Source of the DNA: Silvibacterium dinghuense
GTDB taxonomy: Bacteria > Acidobacteriota > Terriglobia > Terriglobales > Acidobacteriaceae
DNA length: 64,000 bases
Reading direction: 5' to 3'
Assembly (NCBI RefSeq): GCF_004123295.1
Contig: NZ_SDMK01000001.1
Location: forward strand, 1,736,001-1,800,000
Positions 38,001-44,943 of this stretch are shown here, piece by piece. The position numbers were made by a program, and so were the translations under genes. The notes beneath the pieces are model-generated. The model was not told the origin of the DNA and searched no databases. It saw only the letters and a program-made list of their open reading frames with translations. The first letter of the stretch is position 1. Every line of letters starts with the position of its first letter.

Positions 38001-38525
38001 GGCGCGGCCTATTCGGCAAACCTGCTGGGCGACCAGACCGGCTCGCGCAGCTTCATCGCCAACGGCATCGCGTACACCATCGCAGCGGCCAACCAGCCGA
38101 ACGTGGTCTACGGTGCAGGCTCGGCGATTGCACTGCCGAGCGGGAAGTACGATCAGATCCGCATCCTCGGCACCGGCGTGCAGGGAGACCAGACCGCGCA
38201 GACCGTGACCATCACCTACACCGACGGAACCCAGTCAAAGAAAACTCTGAGCCGTACTCTGACGCAGAGCTTCAGCGACTGGTACACACCCGCCCACTAC
38301 CAGAACGAGTCCGAGGTGTACGCGATGGCCTATCGTGATTACAACGATGGCTCGCAGGACGACGACACCTTCAACCTCTACCAGTACATCCTGCCGCTCG
38401 ACGGCTCGAAGACCGTGCAGTCGATCGAGCTGCCGAATAACCGGGATGTCATCGCGTTGGCCATGACGCTCGTAAAGAGCGGCTTCCGCCCATGGCAGAA
38501 CGGAGCAGGACAAGGAGGCTGGTAA
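35052..38525 (+). CDS. S53 family peptidase (sedolisin/kumamolisin type) with C-terminal modules
   Basis: A 1157-residue exported acid peptidase. A signal peptide (ALSSLTMIAIPLCSSADAA) precedes a pro-kumamolisin activation domain (about 45-190, with NPSSPQYHKYLTPAEFTARF). The catalytic domain carries Glu288 and Asp292 (GEEVIDMEQAISM), the oxyanion Asp370 (SSGDSGAAVG) and the nucleophile Ser471 (GGTSLSAPRWAG), the complete S53 set. After it come Ig-like beta-sandwich regions and two tandem copies of a roughly 180-residue module, each with 'QSFSDWY' and 'LPNNxDVIxLAxTLV' marks. S53 enzymes work best at low pH, in keeping with an acidophilic soil bacterium. The extra modules may bind carbohydrates or proteins. 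Confidence 0.9.
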   Translation: MRGFPRRGLWLQFALSSLTMIAIPLCSSADAAAQRVHLPRHIAAPSNAASSGQTMAASQTMGLTISLPIRNKQELQTLLQQQQNPSSPQYHKYLTPAEFTARFGPTQADYDKLIAYVKAQGMTVTRTHTTRMVLNVTAPVSSVNKTFAVTMRQYQHPTENRTFFAPNIEPTVDASEPIVDVHGLTNYELPHNYLVKASHAAQSYTTGSGTGGSFLGSDMRAAYASGVTLDGTGQSVGLVELGPYNISDVQNYFSTIGQPLDVPIFNVLLGVDGICSGLPSTGGCDDGEEVIDMEQAISMAPHLSALIVYVTNGPDTDAQTAFAQAAEDDAAKQISLSFGWGGTPETEPGYEQVFMELLAQGQNVFVSSGDSGAAVGTVGYPGNSTYITAVGGTDLTTTGPGGAWSSESGWVGSGGGWNPASAIPSYQTPVINAQNQGSTQYRNIPDVSMEANTDNYYCANGSCQTGIGGTSLSAPRWAGFLALANEQSNGIPIGSLNPQVYAIGQTSNYTNLFHDITTGNDFNSSSPDMFSAVAGYDLVTGWGTPNGQATLNVIGPASTSSPNFTLTASANSIPLTAGESGSTTITVTPTNGFTGAVTLTAKVIGGSYGPAGVTATLGQSSITTSGSTTLDVATTSATPGGNLLVVVTGSAQGITQTAYITLALPDFGLTMTPTTLYLNQKDYTTATVTAAPENGFTGKVKFAYNGSLPTGVDAGFLPNTKSDTATLALLAGPMALTGVNNPVAISATSGSLTQQYSSAALEVSAALGKWGAGTPVDLTSAYNAYAAFSDGTTFTTQGGLGGYAYSANQLSTARVLNGVQFNFGKANTENGVAGAGQTIALPKGKFSTLQLLATGIDGNQTNQALTVTYTDGTTQSFTQSFSDWYSPSSNLGEGEAIASQHRNEENGTEDTRQFNLYGYAFLLNSSKEVQSVTLPNNSDVIVLAATLVSPDLGTQVNLASAFNATGIYTDGSTFSASGGIDGGGAAYSANLLGDQTGSRSFIANGIAYTIAAANQPNVVYGAGSAIALPSGKYDQIRILGTGVQGDQTAQTVTITYTDGTQSKKTLSRTLTQSFSDWYTPAHYQNESEVYAMAYRDYNDGSQDDDTFNLYQYILPLDGSKTVQSIELPNNRDVIALAMTLVKSGFRPWQNGAGQGGW

Positions 38526-38545
38526 AGCTCGCATCCCAAGCAACA

Positions 38546-38581
38546 AAAATCCCGCGAAGGCGAAGGCCTTCGCGGGATTTT
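38546..38581. terminator. Bidirectional intrinsic terminator
   Basis: A perfect 16-bp stem (AAAATCCCGCGAAGGC and complement) with GAAG loop, followed by TCTTT on the plus strand and by TTGTTG on the minus strand. It serves both the S53 gene and the convergent sulfatase gene. Confidence 0.85.
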
Positions 38582-38600
38582 CTTTACCGGCACAACGGCT

Positions 38601-40082
38601 TCAAGCACCGGGCGGATGCGTAGCAGCCGGCACCTTCTGCTGCAGCTCATCGAGACGGGCGAGCAGATGCTGCTGCAGAGCTGAGGTCTCCGGGCGACCG
38701 TACAGGTTCGTAGTCTCGCCGGGATCGGCCTGCAGATCGTAGAGCTCGAACTCCTGCGGTTCCATCCCATAGTGAATAAGCTTGTATCGCTCGGTGCGAA
38801 TGCCGCGATGCGGGCGCACAGCCTCGGGGTTGGGCCACTCGAAGTACTCGTAATACCACTCGCGGCGGAACTCCGGATCTGCGGCCTTAGCCAGCGGCAG
38901 CACGCTCTTGCCCTGCATATGCGCCGGGACAGGCAGCCCGGCAAGATCGAGGAGCGTCGGCGCAAGGTCAATGTCGAGAACCTGTTCCTTGCGTACGGTA
39001 CCCGCCGGAATGCGCTCAGGATAGCGGATCATCAGTGGCACGCGAATGGACGGCTCATGCATGAGCCGCTTGTCGAAGAGACGAAATTCCCCCAGGAAGT
39101 AACCATGATCTGAGGTCTGCACAATGGCGGTCTCATCGAGAATGTTCTTCTTCTCGAGCCATGCGACGATGCGTCCGATGTTCTCATCCACAGCAACCAG
39201 GCCAGAGTAGTAGTCCTTCACGATGCCTTCATGCGAACCGCAGGCAACGTGCGTCATCGTGGTGCCGATTTTGTTCTCCGCGGCAACAAAACCCTTCGGC
39301 TTGCCGGGATACCCCTTCAGGTCATCGTCGAAGGTGGCAGGCTTTTCGACCGGCGTGTCGCGATAAAGATCGAAGTGCCTCCGCGCGCGGAAGTAAGGCT
39401 CATGCGGAGCGACAAACCAGACAAGCAGACAGAAGGGCTTGTCGCCGCGGTCTTCTTCTAACCATGCAAGGGCGCGGTCAACGGTAAGATCGTCGGGATA
39501 AACGCCGGGGTACTGCTTCTCCTCGCCGACCTTGCCCTTGCGGCCTTCCTTGAAGAACGGATTGACATAATTATTCGAAGGATCGTTGTGTCCGAAGTAG
39601 TAGTCCCAGTAGCGCTCTTCCACGCCATTGCGCACATGCACCTTGCCCAGGATGGCGACCTCGTAGCCAGCTTCGTGGAGCAGATCGGTAAACAGCGGAA
39701 TATCGCTCGGCAGCGGCACATGCGAACCGTTGTTATCGAGCGCGGAATTCGTGCGCGAGTAGAGACCGGTCAACGCCGTGGCGCGAGCCGGGGCACAAAG
39801 CGCATTGGTGCAAAAGGCATTCTCAAAACGCATGCCTTCGCGGCCAATGCGGTCATGATGCGGCGTCTTGAGAATGGGATTGCCGGCAATCGAGAGCGCA
39901 TCCGCGCGCTGGCCTTCCCCAAGAAAGAAGACAAGGTTAGGGCGCTTCTGCCTGGGCGAGAGCGCGGAAAGCCTGCCGCTGGCGGCAAGCGTGGCGCCGA
40001 CCGCGGCAAGCGAGCCCTGCAAAAATTCACGGCGGGTAGCGGAAGAAGCAGACGACGGAGCGGTTTCATGCGATTGCGGCAC
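38601..40082 (-). CDS. Sulfatase-like hydrolase (Tat-exported)
   Basis: A 493-residue protein starting at GTG (40082) with GGAG eight bases upstream; a longer frame upstream lacks this. The twin-arginine signal ATRREFLQGSLAAVGATLAASG precedes the sulfatase fold. The formylglycine motif is CAPAR (Cys96), with Ala replacing the usual Ser of CxPSR. The usual metal-binding DD near residue 55 is GE here (FFLGEGQRAD). The C-terminal half has TSDHGYFLGEF and KRLMHEPSIRVPLMIRYP. The enzyme probably removes sulfate from a polysaccharide, unless these changes mark another phosphoryl-type activity. It lies 105 bases downstream of a TonB-dependent receptor gene, probably in one operon. Confidence 0.88.
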   Translation of the reverse strand: MPQSHETAPSSASSATRREFLQGSLAAVGATLAASGRLSALSPRQKRPNLVFFLGEGQRADALSIAGNPILKTPHHDRIGREGMRFENAFCTNALCAPARATALTGLYSRTNSALDNNGSHVPLPSDIPLFTDLLHEAGYEVAILGKVHVRNGVEERYWDYYFGHNDPSNNYVNPFFKEGRKGKVGEEKQYPGVYPDDLTVDRALAWLEEDRGDKPFCLLVWFVAPHEPYFRARRHFDLYRDTPVEKPATFDDDLKGYPGKPKGFVAAENKIGTTMTHVACGSHEGIVKDYYSGLVAVDENIGRIVAWLEKKNILDETAIVQTSDHGYFLGEFRLFDKRLMHEPSIRVPLMIRYPERIPAGTVRKEQVLDIDLAPTLLDLAGLPVPAHMQGKSVLPLAKAADPEFRREWYYEYFEWPNPEAVRPHRGIRTERYKLIHYGMEPQEFELYDLQADPGETTNLYGRPETSALQQHLLARLDELQQKVPAATHPPGA

Positions 40083-40186
40083 AGTTCGATCTCCCGCAAG
40101 AACGAGTAACAGATCGTGCGCCGAATTGCGAATGCGTAAAAAATGGCCGGACACGTTGCATGTCCGGCCTCGGAGGGCAATCACGC

Positions 40187-43100
40187 TCAGAAGTAATACT
40201 TCAGAGCCAACTGGAGAAAGCGCGGATCGGGCGAATAATTGCCCAGGAATGCCGTGCCTGTAATCTGACCGCCGATGTTCGACGTCGACGTATTCGACGG
40301 CGTTCCCCAGGCGGGCGTGTTGAAGAGGTTATAAACATCGGCGCGGAACTGCAGATACTGTTCGCGGAACGTGGTGAAGTTCTTGGTCAGGGTCATATCC
40401 ACGCGCTGCCATCCTGGGCCTGAAATCTGCGAGCGCGGGCTGCCGAGATAGGGAAGGATATTCGCCGCTCCGGTAATCTCCTGCGTGACCGAGCTGGCCA
40501 GCGGAGGATCTGCGAAGGCGCACGGGTTGTACCAGTTCGCGCGGGTTCTTACCTTTGCCGGGCAGGTGATCGTCGGGTTGCTGGCCGGTGCCGTACCGCC
40601 GCCTTTGAAGGGGTCGCTGATCAGGTAGGGATAGGCACCCGCGCCATTCACCGTCGAGGTATTCGACGACACCGTGAACGGGAAGCCATCCTGCGTGCGG
40701 AAGAGCGCTGTCGCATCCCATCCGCCCGCGAGGGTGTCTGCCCAGCCGCGATGGTTCAGATATTTGCGTCCTACACCGAAGGGCAGCTCATAGGTGCCGG
40801 AGAGGTTGAATTTCTCCCGAACATCGAAGGGCGAGTTGCCGTAGTCGATGCGCACGCCAAAAACCGGATACATGCGGTCGCCGCCGTCGTTGTTGCTGGG
40901 CAGCGGCTCGCGCGCATCGTCCAGGCTGTGCGCCCAGGTGTAGGAGGTGAGGAAGCTCAGGCCATTCGAGAAGCGCCGCTCGAGCTTGGCCTGCAGCGAG
41001 TTGTAGTTGCCGATCGCACCGAAGATGAGCTGGTGGATATTGCCGTTGAAGGTCGGATAAGGCTCGGTCGCCTGTCCGCTGACGCCGGGCGGCTCGAGCG
41101 CCGTCCATCCATCCGGCCACACCACGTCGGCCAGGTGACGCGATTCCGCGCCCACATAGCTGATGGTTGCCGTGGTGTTGTGCGTGATGCCGTACTGCAC
41201 GCTCAGGTTCTGGTTCATGGTGTAGCTGGTCTTCACTTTGCGATCCCAGCCTGTCAGCGTCGGAGCAGTCAGAGCCGATGCTCCTGCCGCGGGGCCGGTC
41301 GCCAGCTTGATCGTGTCATCCGGGCAGCTCGCCACGGTGCAGCTGGTGATGTACCACTCCTGCTCGATGTCATAGGGATAGTTCGCGCCAAGGTTCACAT
41401 AGTTGCCCAGGTTCTCCGCACCGCCGTAGTAGATACCGAAGCCCGAACGGAAGACGATGCGGTCGGACGGCGAGTAGGAGATGCCGATGCGCGGAGCAAA
41501 GTTCATGTGTTGCGGCGTCACCAGGCCACGATCGCCGGTATAGCCGAGGGTGATGTTATCGGCCGCGAGCGCCGAGGTATAACTCGAGCTGAGCGCGATG
41601 CCCTCCTGCGATTTCGGGAAGATATACATGCCCGAAGCTCCGGGAGCATTCGTTGCACTCGTCGGATAGAACTCCGCCTGCTTGTCGTTGCGCTCCACAG
41701 GCGAGGAGAAGAAGTCATAGCGCAGGCCCAGTCCGACCGTGAGTTTCTGGCTCACCTTCCAGTCATCCTGCAGATAGGCCGCACGGTACCAGTGGCCATT
41801 GTTGGTTGGCGTGGGATCGGAGGTATAGGTGTAGCTCATCGTATCGGCAAAGAAGTCCGCCGGACCAAAGCCTGAAGCCGTAGCGCTGCCGGAGAGCGCC
41901 GTCATCGTTCCGCCATAGTTATAGGCGCCGGTTCCGAAGGTCGGCTGATAGACCGAATAACGGATGTTCTGGAATTCCACGCCGAACTTGAGCGAGTGAT
42001 TGCCCAGCACGCGCGTGGCATCGTCGATGATCTGGTAGACATTCTGCCCTTCCGGAGAAGGCTGGAAGTTCGGAGGCCCGATCTCGTTGAACTCCGAGGT
42101 ATAAATCTGCGCCAGGCCGCCGTTCCCCTTCGACGCATCATACGGCGCAAGACCACCGAGACCGTATTCCGCATCGAGCGAACCGTTGTTATAGCTCTGC
42201 TGATACCAGGAGAAGAGTCCCCAGTTATAGGAGAAACGAGCCTGGTTCACAAAGTTTGGCGAGAACACATGGTTCCAGCTGAAGACCGCATTCTTGTCGT
42301 AGTTCTTGAAGTATCCGTCGTTGTCCGTGCCGCCGCCATCGAAGACCGGCCCGAGCGGAGCGGCAACATAGCGATCCTCATGGGACCAGCTCACGCGCCC
42401 AAAGATCTGATCCTTGGCGCTGAGGTTATAATCGACGCGAACATCGAACTGGTTCGTGTTATCGGTAGTCGCCTGGCTCCACGCGTAGTTATTGTAGGTC
42501 TGCCCCGCCGGGCCGGTGTTCGGCGCAGGATAAGCCGCGAGGAAGATCTTCTCGGCGATCGGGCTGATCTCCGAAGCGCACATCACGTTGATCGCATTGC
42601 CGCAGGCGCTGCCGAGATAGTCCGTTCCGGTGGCACCGCCGTCGCTGTGCGGCTCATAGATATACCGCGGCGTCGAGAGGCCATTGAGATTCGGCGTTAG
42701 CTCCTCGGAGAAGTTACCCGGATCGCTGCGCATCAGAGCCGTGGGCACGCTGGTGATCGAAGGCGAGTCTTCAATGATGCGATTGCCTTCATAATCGCCA
42801 AAGAAGAACAGCTTATTCCGGATAAACGGACCGCCGAAGGTAAAGCCGAACTGGTTCTGGTGATAGGGCTGCACAGTGGTCGGCGAGGTCACGCCCGAGG
42901 CCCATTCCGTCGGCGAAGCCTGGCCCAGATCGTTGTTGCGGATGTATTCCCACACGTCGCCGTGGAACTGGTTGGTGCCCGACTTGATGCTGGCATTCAC
43001 CACCGCGCCGGCCGAGTGGCCGAACTGCGCGCTCGAGTCCGAGGTCACGACGCTGAACTCCTGCAGCGCATCCGGAGGAGGCTTCACGTTGTAGCTCGCG

Positions 43101-43744
43101 CCGTTGAGGAAGTCGATCGAGTTGGCGTTGTTATCCACGCCGTCGAGGATGAAGTTGTTCTGTGTGGCGCGCTGACCGTTGGCGATGAAGTCGCCATTGC
43201 CCTGCCCGCGCGAACCGTTCGAGTTCGTCACGCCGCTCGAGAGTTGTGCGAGGAAAACATAGTTGCGCTGGTTGAGCGGGATGGCATTGATCTGCTGTTG
43301 CGTCATGGTCTGCCCGGTGGAGGCATCCTGCGTCTGCATCAGCGGCGTGTCGTCGGCATTCACGGATACAGACTCCGTGGTGCTGCCGACCTTCAGGTGA
43401 ATATTCGCCTGAAGGCGTCCGCCCACCTGCACTTCGAGACCAGTCTTGGTCTCGGTGGCAAAGCCCTGCGCGGTCACCGTCACGGCATAGTGGCCGACCT
43501 TGATCGGCTGAAACACGTACACGCCGCTGTCATCGGTTGCGGCCTGGACCGTGAAGTTGGTATCGAGATTGCGCAGCTGCACCGCGGCATGAGGAACCAC
43601 TGCCCCCTGCGGATCGGTGACGGTGCCGACAAGAGCACCCTGGTCAAGCTGCGCGGAGAGCAGATGAGGAAGGAACAGCACGAGGAGCGCGAGCAGCCAG
43701 CGCATCCAGCGGATAGAGGAAGAAGCACAGCATCTTGCAGTCAT
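40187..43744 (-). CDS. Oar-like TonB-dependent receptor
   Basis: An 1185-residue receptor with a signal peptide (core LLALLVLFLPHLLSAQ), carboxypeptidase-regulatory-like Ig fold (GALVGTVTDPQGAVVPHA), plug (INAIPLNQRNYVFLAQL, LQEFSVVTSDSSAQFGHS, VNASIKSGTNQFHG) and a barrel ending LALKYYF. GGAGAGG precedes the ATG. The sulfatase gene follows in the same direction, so the pair likely imports and desulfates a glycan. This sequence is clearly related to, but diverged from, the other two receptors in the window. No terminator separates it from the sulfatase gene. Confidence 0.92.
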   Translation of the reverse strand: MTARCCASSSIRWMRWLLALLVLFLPHLLSAQLDQGALVGTVTDPQGAVVPHAAVQLRNLDTNFTVQAATDDSGVYVFQPIKVGHYAVTVTAQGFATETKTGLEVQVGGRLQANIHLKVGSTTESVSVNADDTPLMQTQDASTGQTMTQQQINAIPLNQRNYVFLAQLSSGVTNSNGSRGQGNGDFIANGQRATQNNFILDGVDNNANSIDFLNGASYNVKPPPDALQEFSVVTSDSSAQFGHSAGAVVNASIKSGTNQFHGDVWEYIRNNDLGQASPTEWASGVTSPTTVQPYHQNQFGFTFGGPFIRNKLFFFGDYEGNRIIEDSPSITSVPTALMRSDPGNFSEELTPNLNGLSTPRYIYEPHSDGGATGTDYLGSACGNAINVMCASEISPIAEKIFLAAYPAPNTGPAGQTYNNYAWSQATTDNTNQFDVRVDYNLSAKDQIFGRVSWSHEDRYVAAPLGPVFDGGGTDNDGYFKNYDKNAVFSWNHVFSPNFVNQARFSYNWGLFSWYQQSYNNGSLDAEYGLGGLAPYDASKGNGGLAQIYTSEFNEIGPPNFQPSPEGQNVYQIIDDATRVLGNHSLKFGVEFQNIRYSVYQPTFGTGAYNYGGTMTALSGSATASGFGPADFFADTMSYTYTSDPTPTNNGHWYRAAYLQDDWKVSQKLTVGLGLRYDFFSSPVERNDKQAEFYPTSATNAPGASGMYIFPKSQEGIALSSSYTSALAADNITLGYTGDRGLVTPQHMNFAPRIGISYSPSDRIVFRSGFGIYYGGAENLGNYVNLGANYPYDIEQEWYITSCTVASCPDDTIKLATGPAAGASALTAPTLTGWDRKVKTSYTMNQNLSVQYGITHNTTATISYVGAESRHLADVVWPDGWTALEPPGVSGQATEPYPTFNGNIHQLIFGAIGNYNSLQAKLERRFSNGLSFLTSYTWAHSLDDAREPLPSNNDGGDRMYPVFGVRIDYGNSPFDVREKFNLSGTYELPFGVGRKYLNHRGWADTLAGGWDATALFRTQDGFPFTVSSNTSTVNGAGAYPYLISDPFKGGGTAPASNPTITCPAKVRTRANWYNPCAFADPPLASSVTQEITGAANILPYLGSPRSQISGPGWQRVDMTLTKNFTTFREQYLQFRADVYNLFNTPAWGTPSNTSTSNIGGQITGTAFLGNYSPDPRFLQLALKYYF

Positions 43745-44055
43745 TGGACCTCTCCGAAAGTCCGCGGACTCCCTTCCGGGAAAAGGTTTCCCTTAATACC
43801 GGCTTGGGGGCCCAGCGGATTAAGCCTCATGGATGTAAACGTTATCTTGCGCGCCCAACATACTCTGCCTGCCCCCATAACCCTGTCAACCCCCTTGCAG
43901 CCATTTTTCGTAACCGCTTCCAGAAGCTCTTCTCCGGGCGTTACGCAGAAGGTACCCGCACCCAGCGGCTGCGCAACCCTGCACGCGGAGCAGGCTTCCC
44001 ACTGCTGAGGTCCGCTGTGGCAACGGCGATACAGGACCGACAAGGGAGAATGCAC
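43745..44055. promoter_or_regulatory. Divergent region between receptor and histone-like genes
   Basis: About 310 bases. TGTAAACGTTATCT at 43834-43847 centres on AACGTT, the half-site pattern of LacI-family operators, but the match is partial. A promoter for each divergent gene is expected; none is clear-cut. Confidence 0.3.
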
Positions 44056-44454
44056 ATGGCAATCAAGAAAAAGGCAGCGAAGAAGGCTCCGGCGAAGAAA
44101 TCCGCGGTAAAGAAGAGAGCCGTCAAGAAGAGTGTGGTGAAAAAAGCAGCAGGCAAGAAGACCGCAGGGAAAAAGACGGCAGCCAAAAAGAGTGCCGTGA
44201 AGAAATCCCCCGCCAGAAAGAGCGCAGCGAAGAAAACCGCACGCCGGAAGACAGCGGCAAAAAAGAGCGGAACCCGGAAATACAGTGCCGGCGCATCGAA
44301 ATCAGTCGAGCGCGAGATCAAGGCAATGAAGAAGGGTCAGCTGAAGTCGGGCCGTAGCGGCAAGAAGGTCACCAGCCGCAAACAGGCTATCGCCATTGGG
44401 CTTTCCGAGGCACGAAAGAGAGGGGCCAGGGTCCCCGCACTCCGGTCACGCTGA
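44056..44454 (+). CDS. Lysine-rich histone-H1-like protein with DUF6496-type C-terminus
   Basis: A 132-residue protein. The first 80 residues are a low-complexity Lys/Ala tract built on repeats such as KKSAVKK, KKTAGKK and KKTAAKK, as in eukaryotic H1 tails and bacterial HU/AlgP-type nucleoid proteins. The C-terminal 50 residues (EIKAMKKGQLKSGRSGKKVT, then SRKQAIAIGLSEARKRG) match the DUF6496 signature. GGGAG sits at a good distance before the ATG at 44056; an ATG six bases upstream would be too close. A DNA-binding, chromatin-compacting or DNA-protecting role is inferred. A short hairpin follows. Confidence 0.85.
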   Translation: MAIKKKAAKKAPAKKSAVKKRAVKKSVVKKAAGKKTAGKKTAAKKSAVKKSPARKSAAKKTARRKTAAKKSGTRKYSAGASKSVEREIKAMKKGQLKSGRSGKKVTSRKQAIAIGLSEARKRGARVPALRSR

Positions 44455-44500
44455 AAAAAACTGTAAAAGGATCATTGGAATACGGCAAAAAGGAGTCGAG

Positions 44501-44529
44501 CAAGAGCGAGTGACGATCACTCGCTCTTG
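44501..44529. terminator. Terminator hairpin shared by convergent genes
   Basis: Arms CAAGAGCGAGTGA and TCACTCGCTCTTG are perfect, with a 3-base loop. The right arm includes the stop codon and the last codons of the convergent zinc-ribbon gene, so the hairpin is partly coding on the minus strand. Confidence 0.6.
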
Positions 44530-44837
44530 TTCGAAGAACCGGAGCTGCCGGTGGACGTGCTCGGCGCAGGAGCCGGGGCTTTGCTTTCCGATGTGGAAGC
44601 GGAGGACTCGGACGATCCCGCAGAAGTAGACGACGGTCCGGGCTTCGCCGAAGCACTCTTGCCGGCGTAGTCGGTGACATACCATCCCGACCCTTTGAAC
44701 TGCACGGCGGGCGCGGAAATGAGGCGCTCGACCAAGCCCTTGCAGACCGGGCATTCGGTCAGCGGGTCGGCGCTGAAGCTTTGAATTTTTTCAAACTGGT
44801 GGCCGCACTGGGTGCAGCGGTATTCATAGAGAGGCAC
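44517..44837 (-). CDS. FmdB family zinc-ribbon protein
   Basis: A 106-residue protein with N-terminal MPLYEYRCTQCGHQFEKIQ and a second pair CPVC, the four zinc ligands of the FmdB/CxxC_CXXC_SSSS family. The second half is a Ser/Ala/Pro/Thr-rich disordered tail. FmdB-type proteins are implicated as regulators of amidase and formamidase operons in a few species, but no such partner is present here. The convergent histone-like gene ends 62 bases away. The gene is probably monocistronic. Confidence 0.9.
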   Translation of the reverse strand: MPLYEYRCTQCGHQFEKIQSFSADPLTECPVCKGLVERLISAPAVQFKGSGWYVTDYAGKSASAKPGPSSTSAGSSESSASTSESKAPAPAPSTSTGSSGSSNKSE

Positions 44838-44892
44838 GTGCAGAACTCCGGGTTAGATGCGCTTGCTGGCTCTATTCTACCGGCTGGCCTCA

Positions 44893-44932
44893 GTTGCCAG
44901 TCCCCCGTACCTGAGAACTGGGGACTGGCAAC
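44893..44932 (-). terminator. Terminator-like hairpin after serA
   Basis: Arms GTTGCCAGTCCCC and complement with a 14-base loop, 11 bases beyond the serA stop and just upstream of the fmdB-like gene. There is no T-run, but stem stability and position fit. Confidence 0.55.
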
Positions 44933-44943
44933 GTGGCAGGCTA

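Noticed and set aside
40751-44008. Plus-strand open frames across the third Oar-like receptor
   Set aside because: Shadows of the minus-strand receptor gene.
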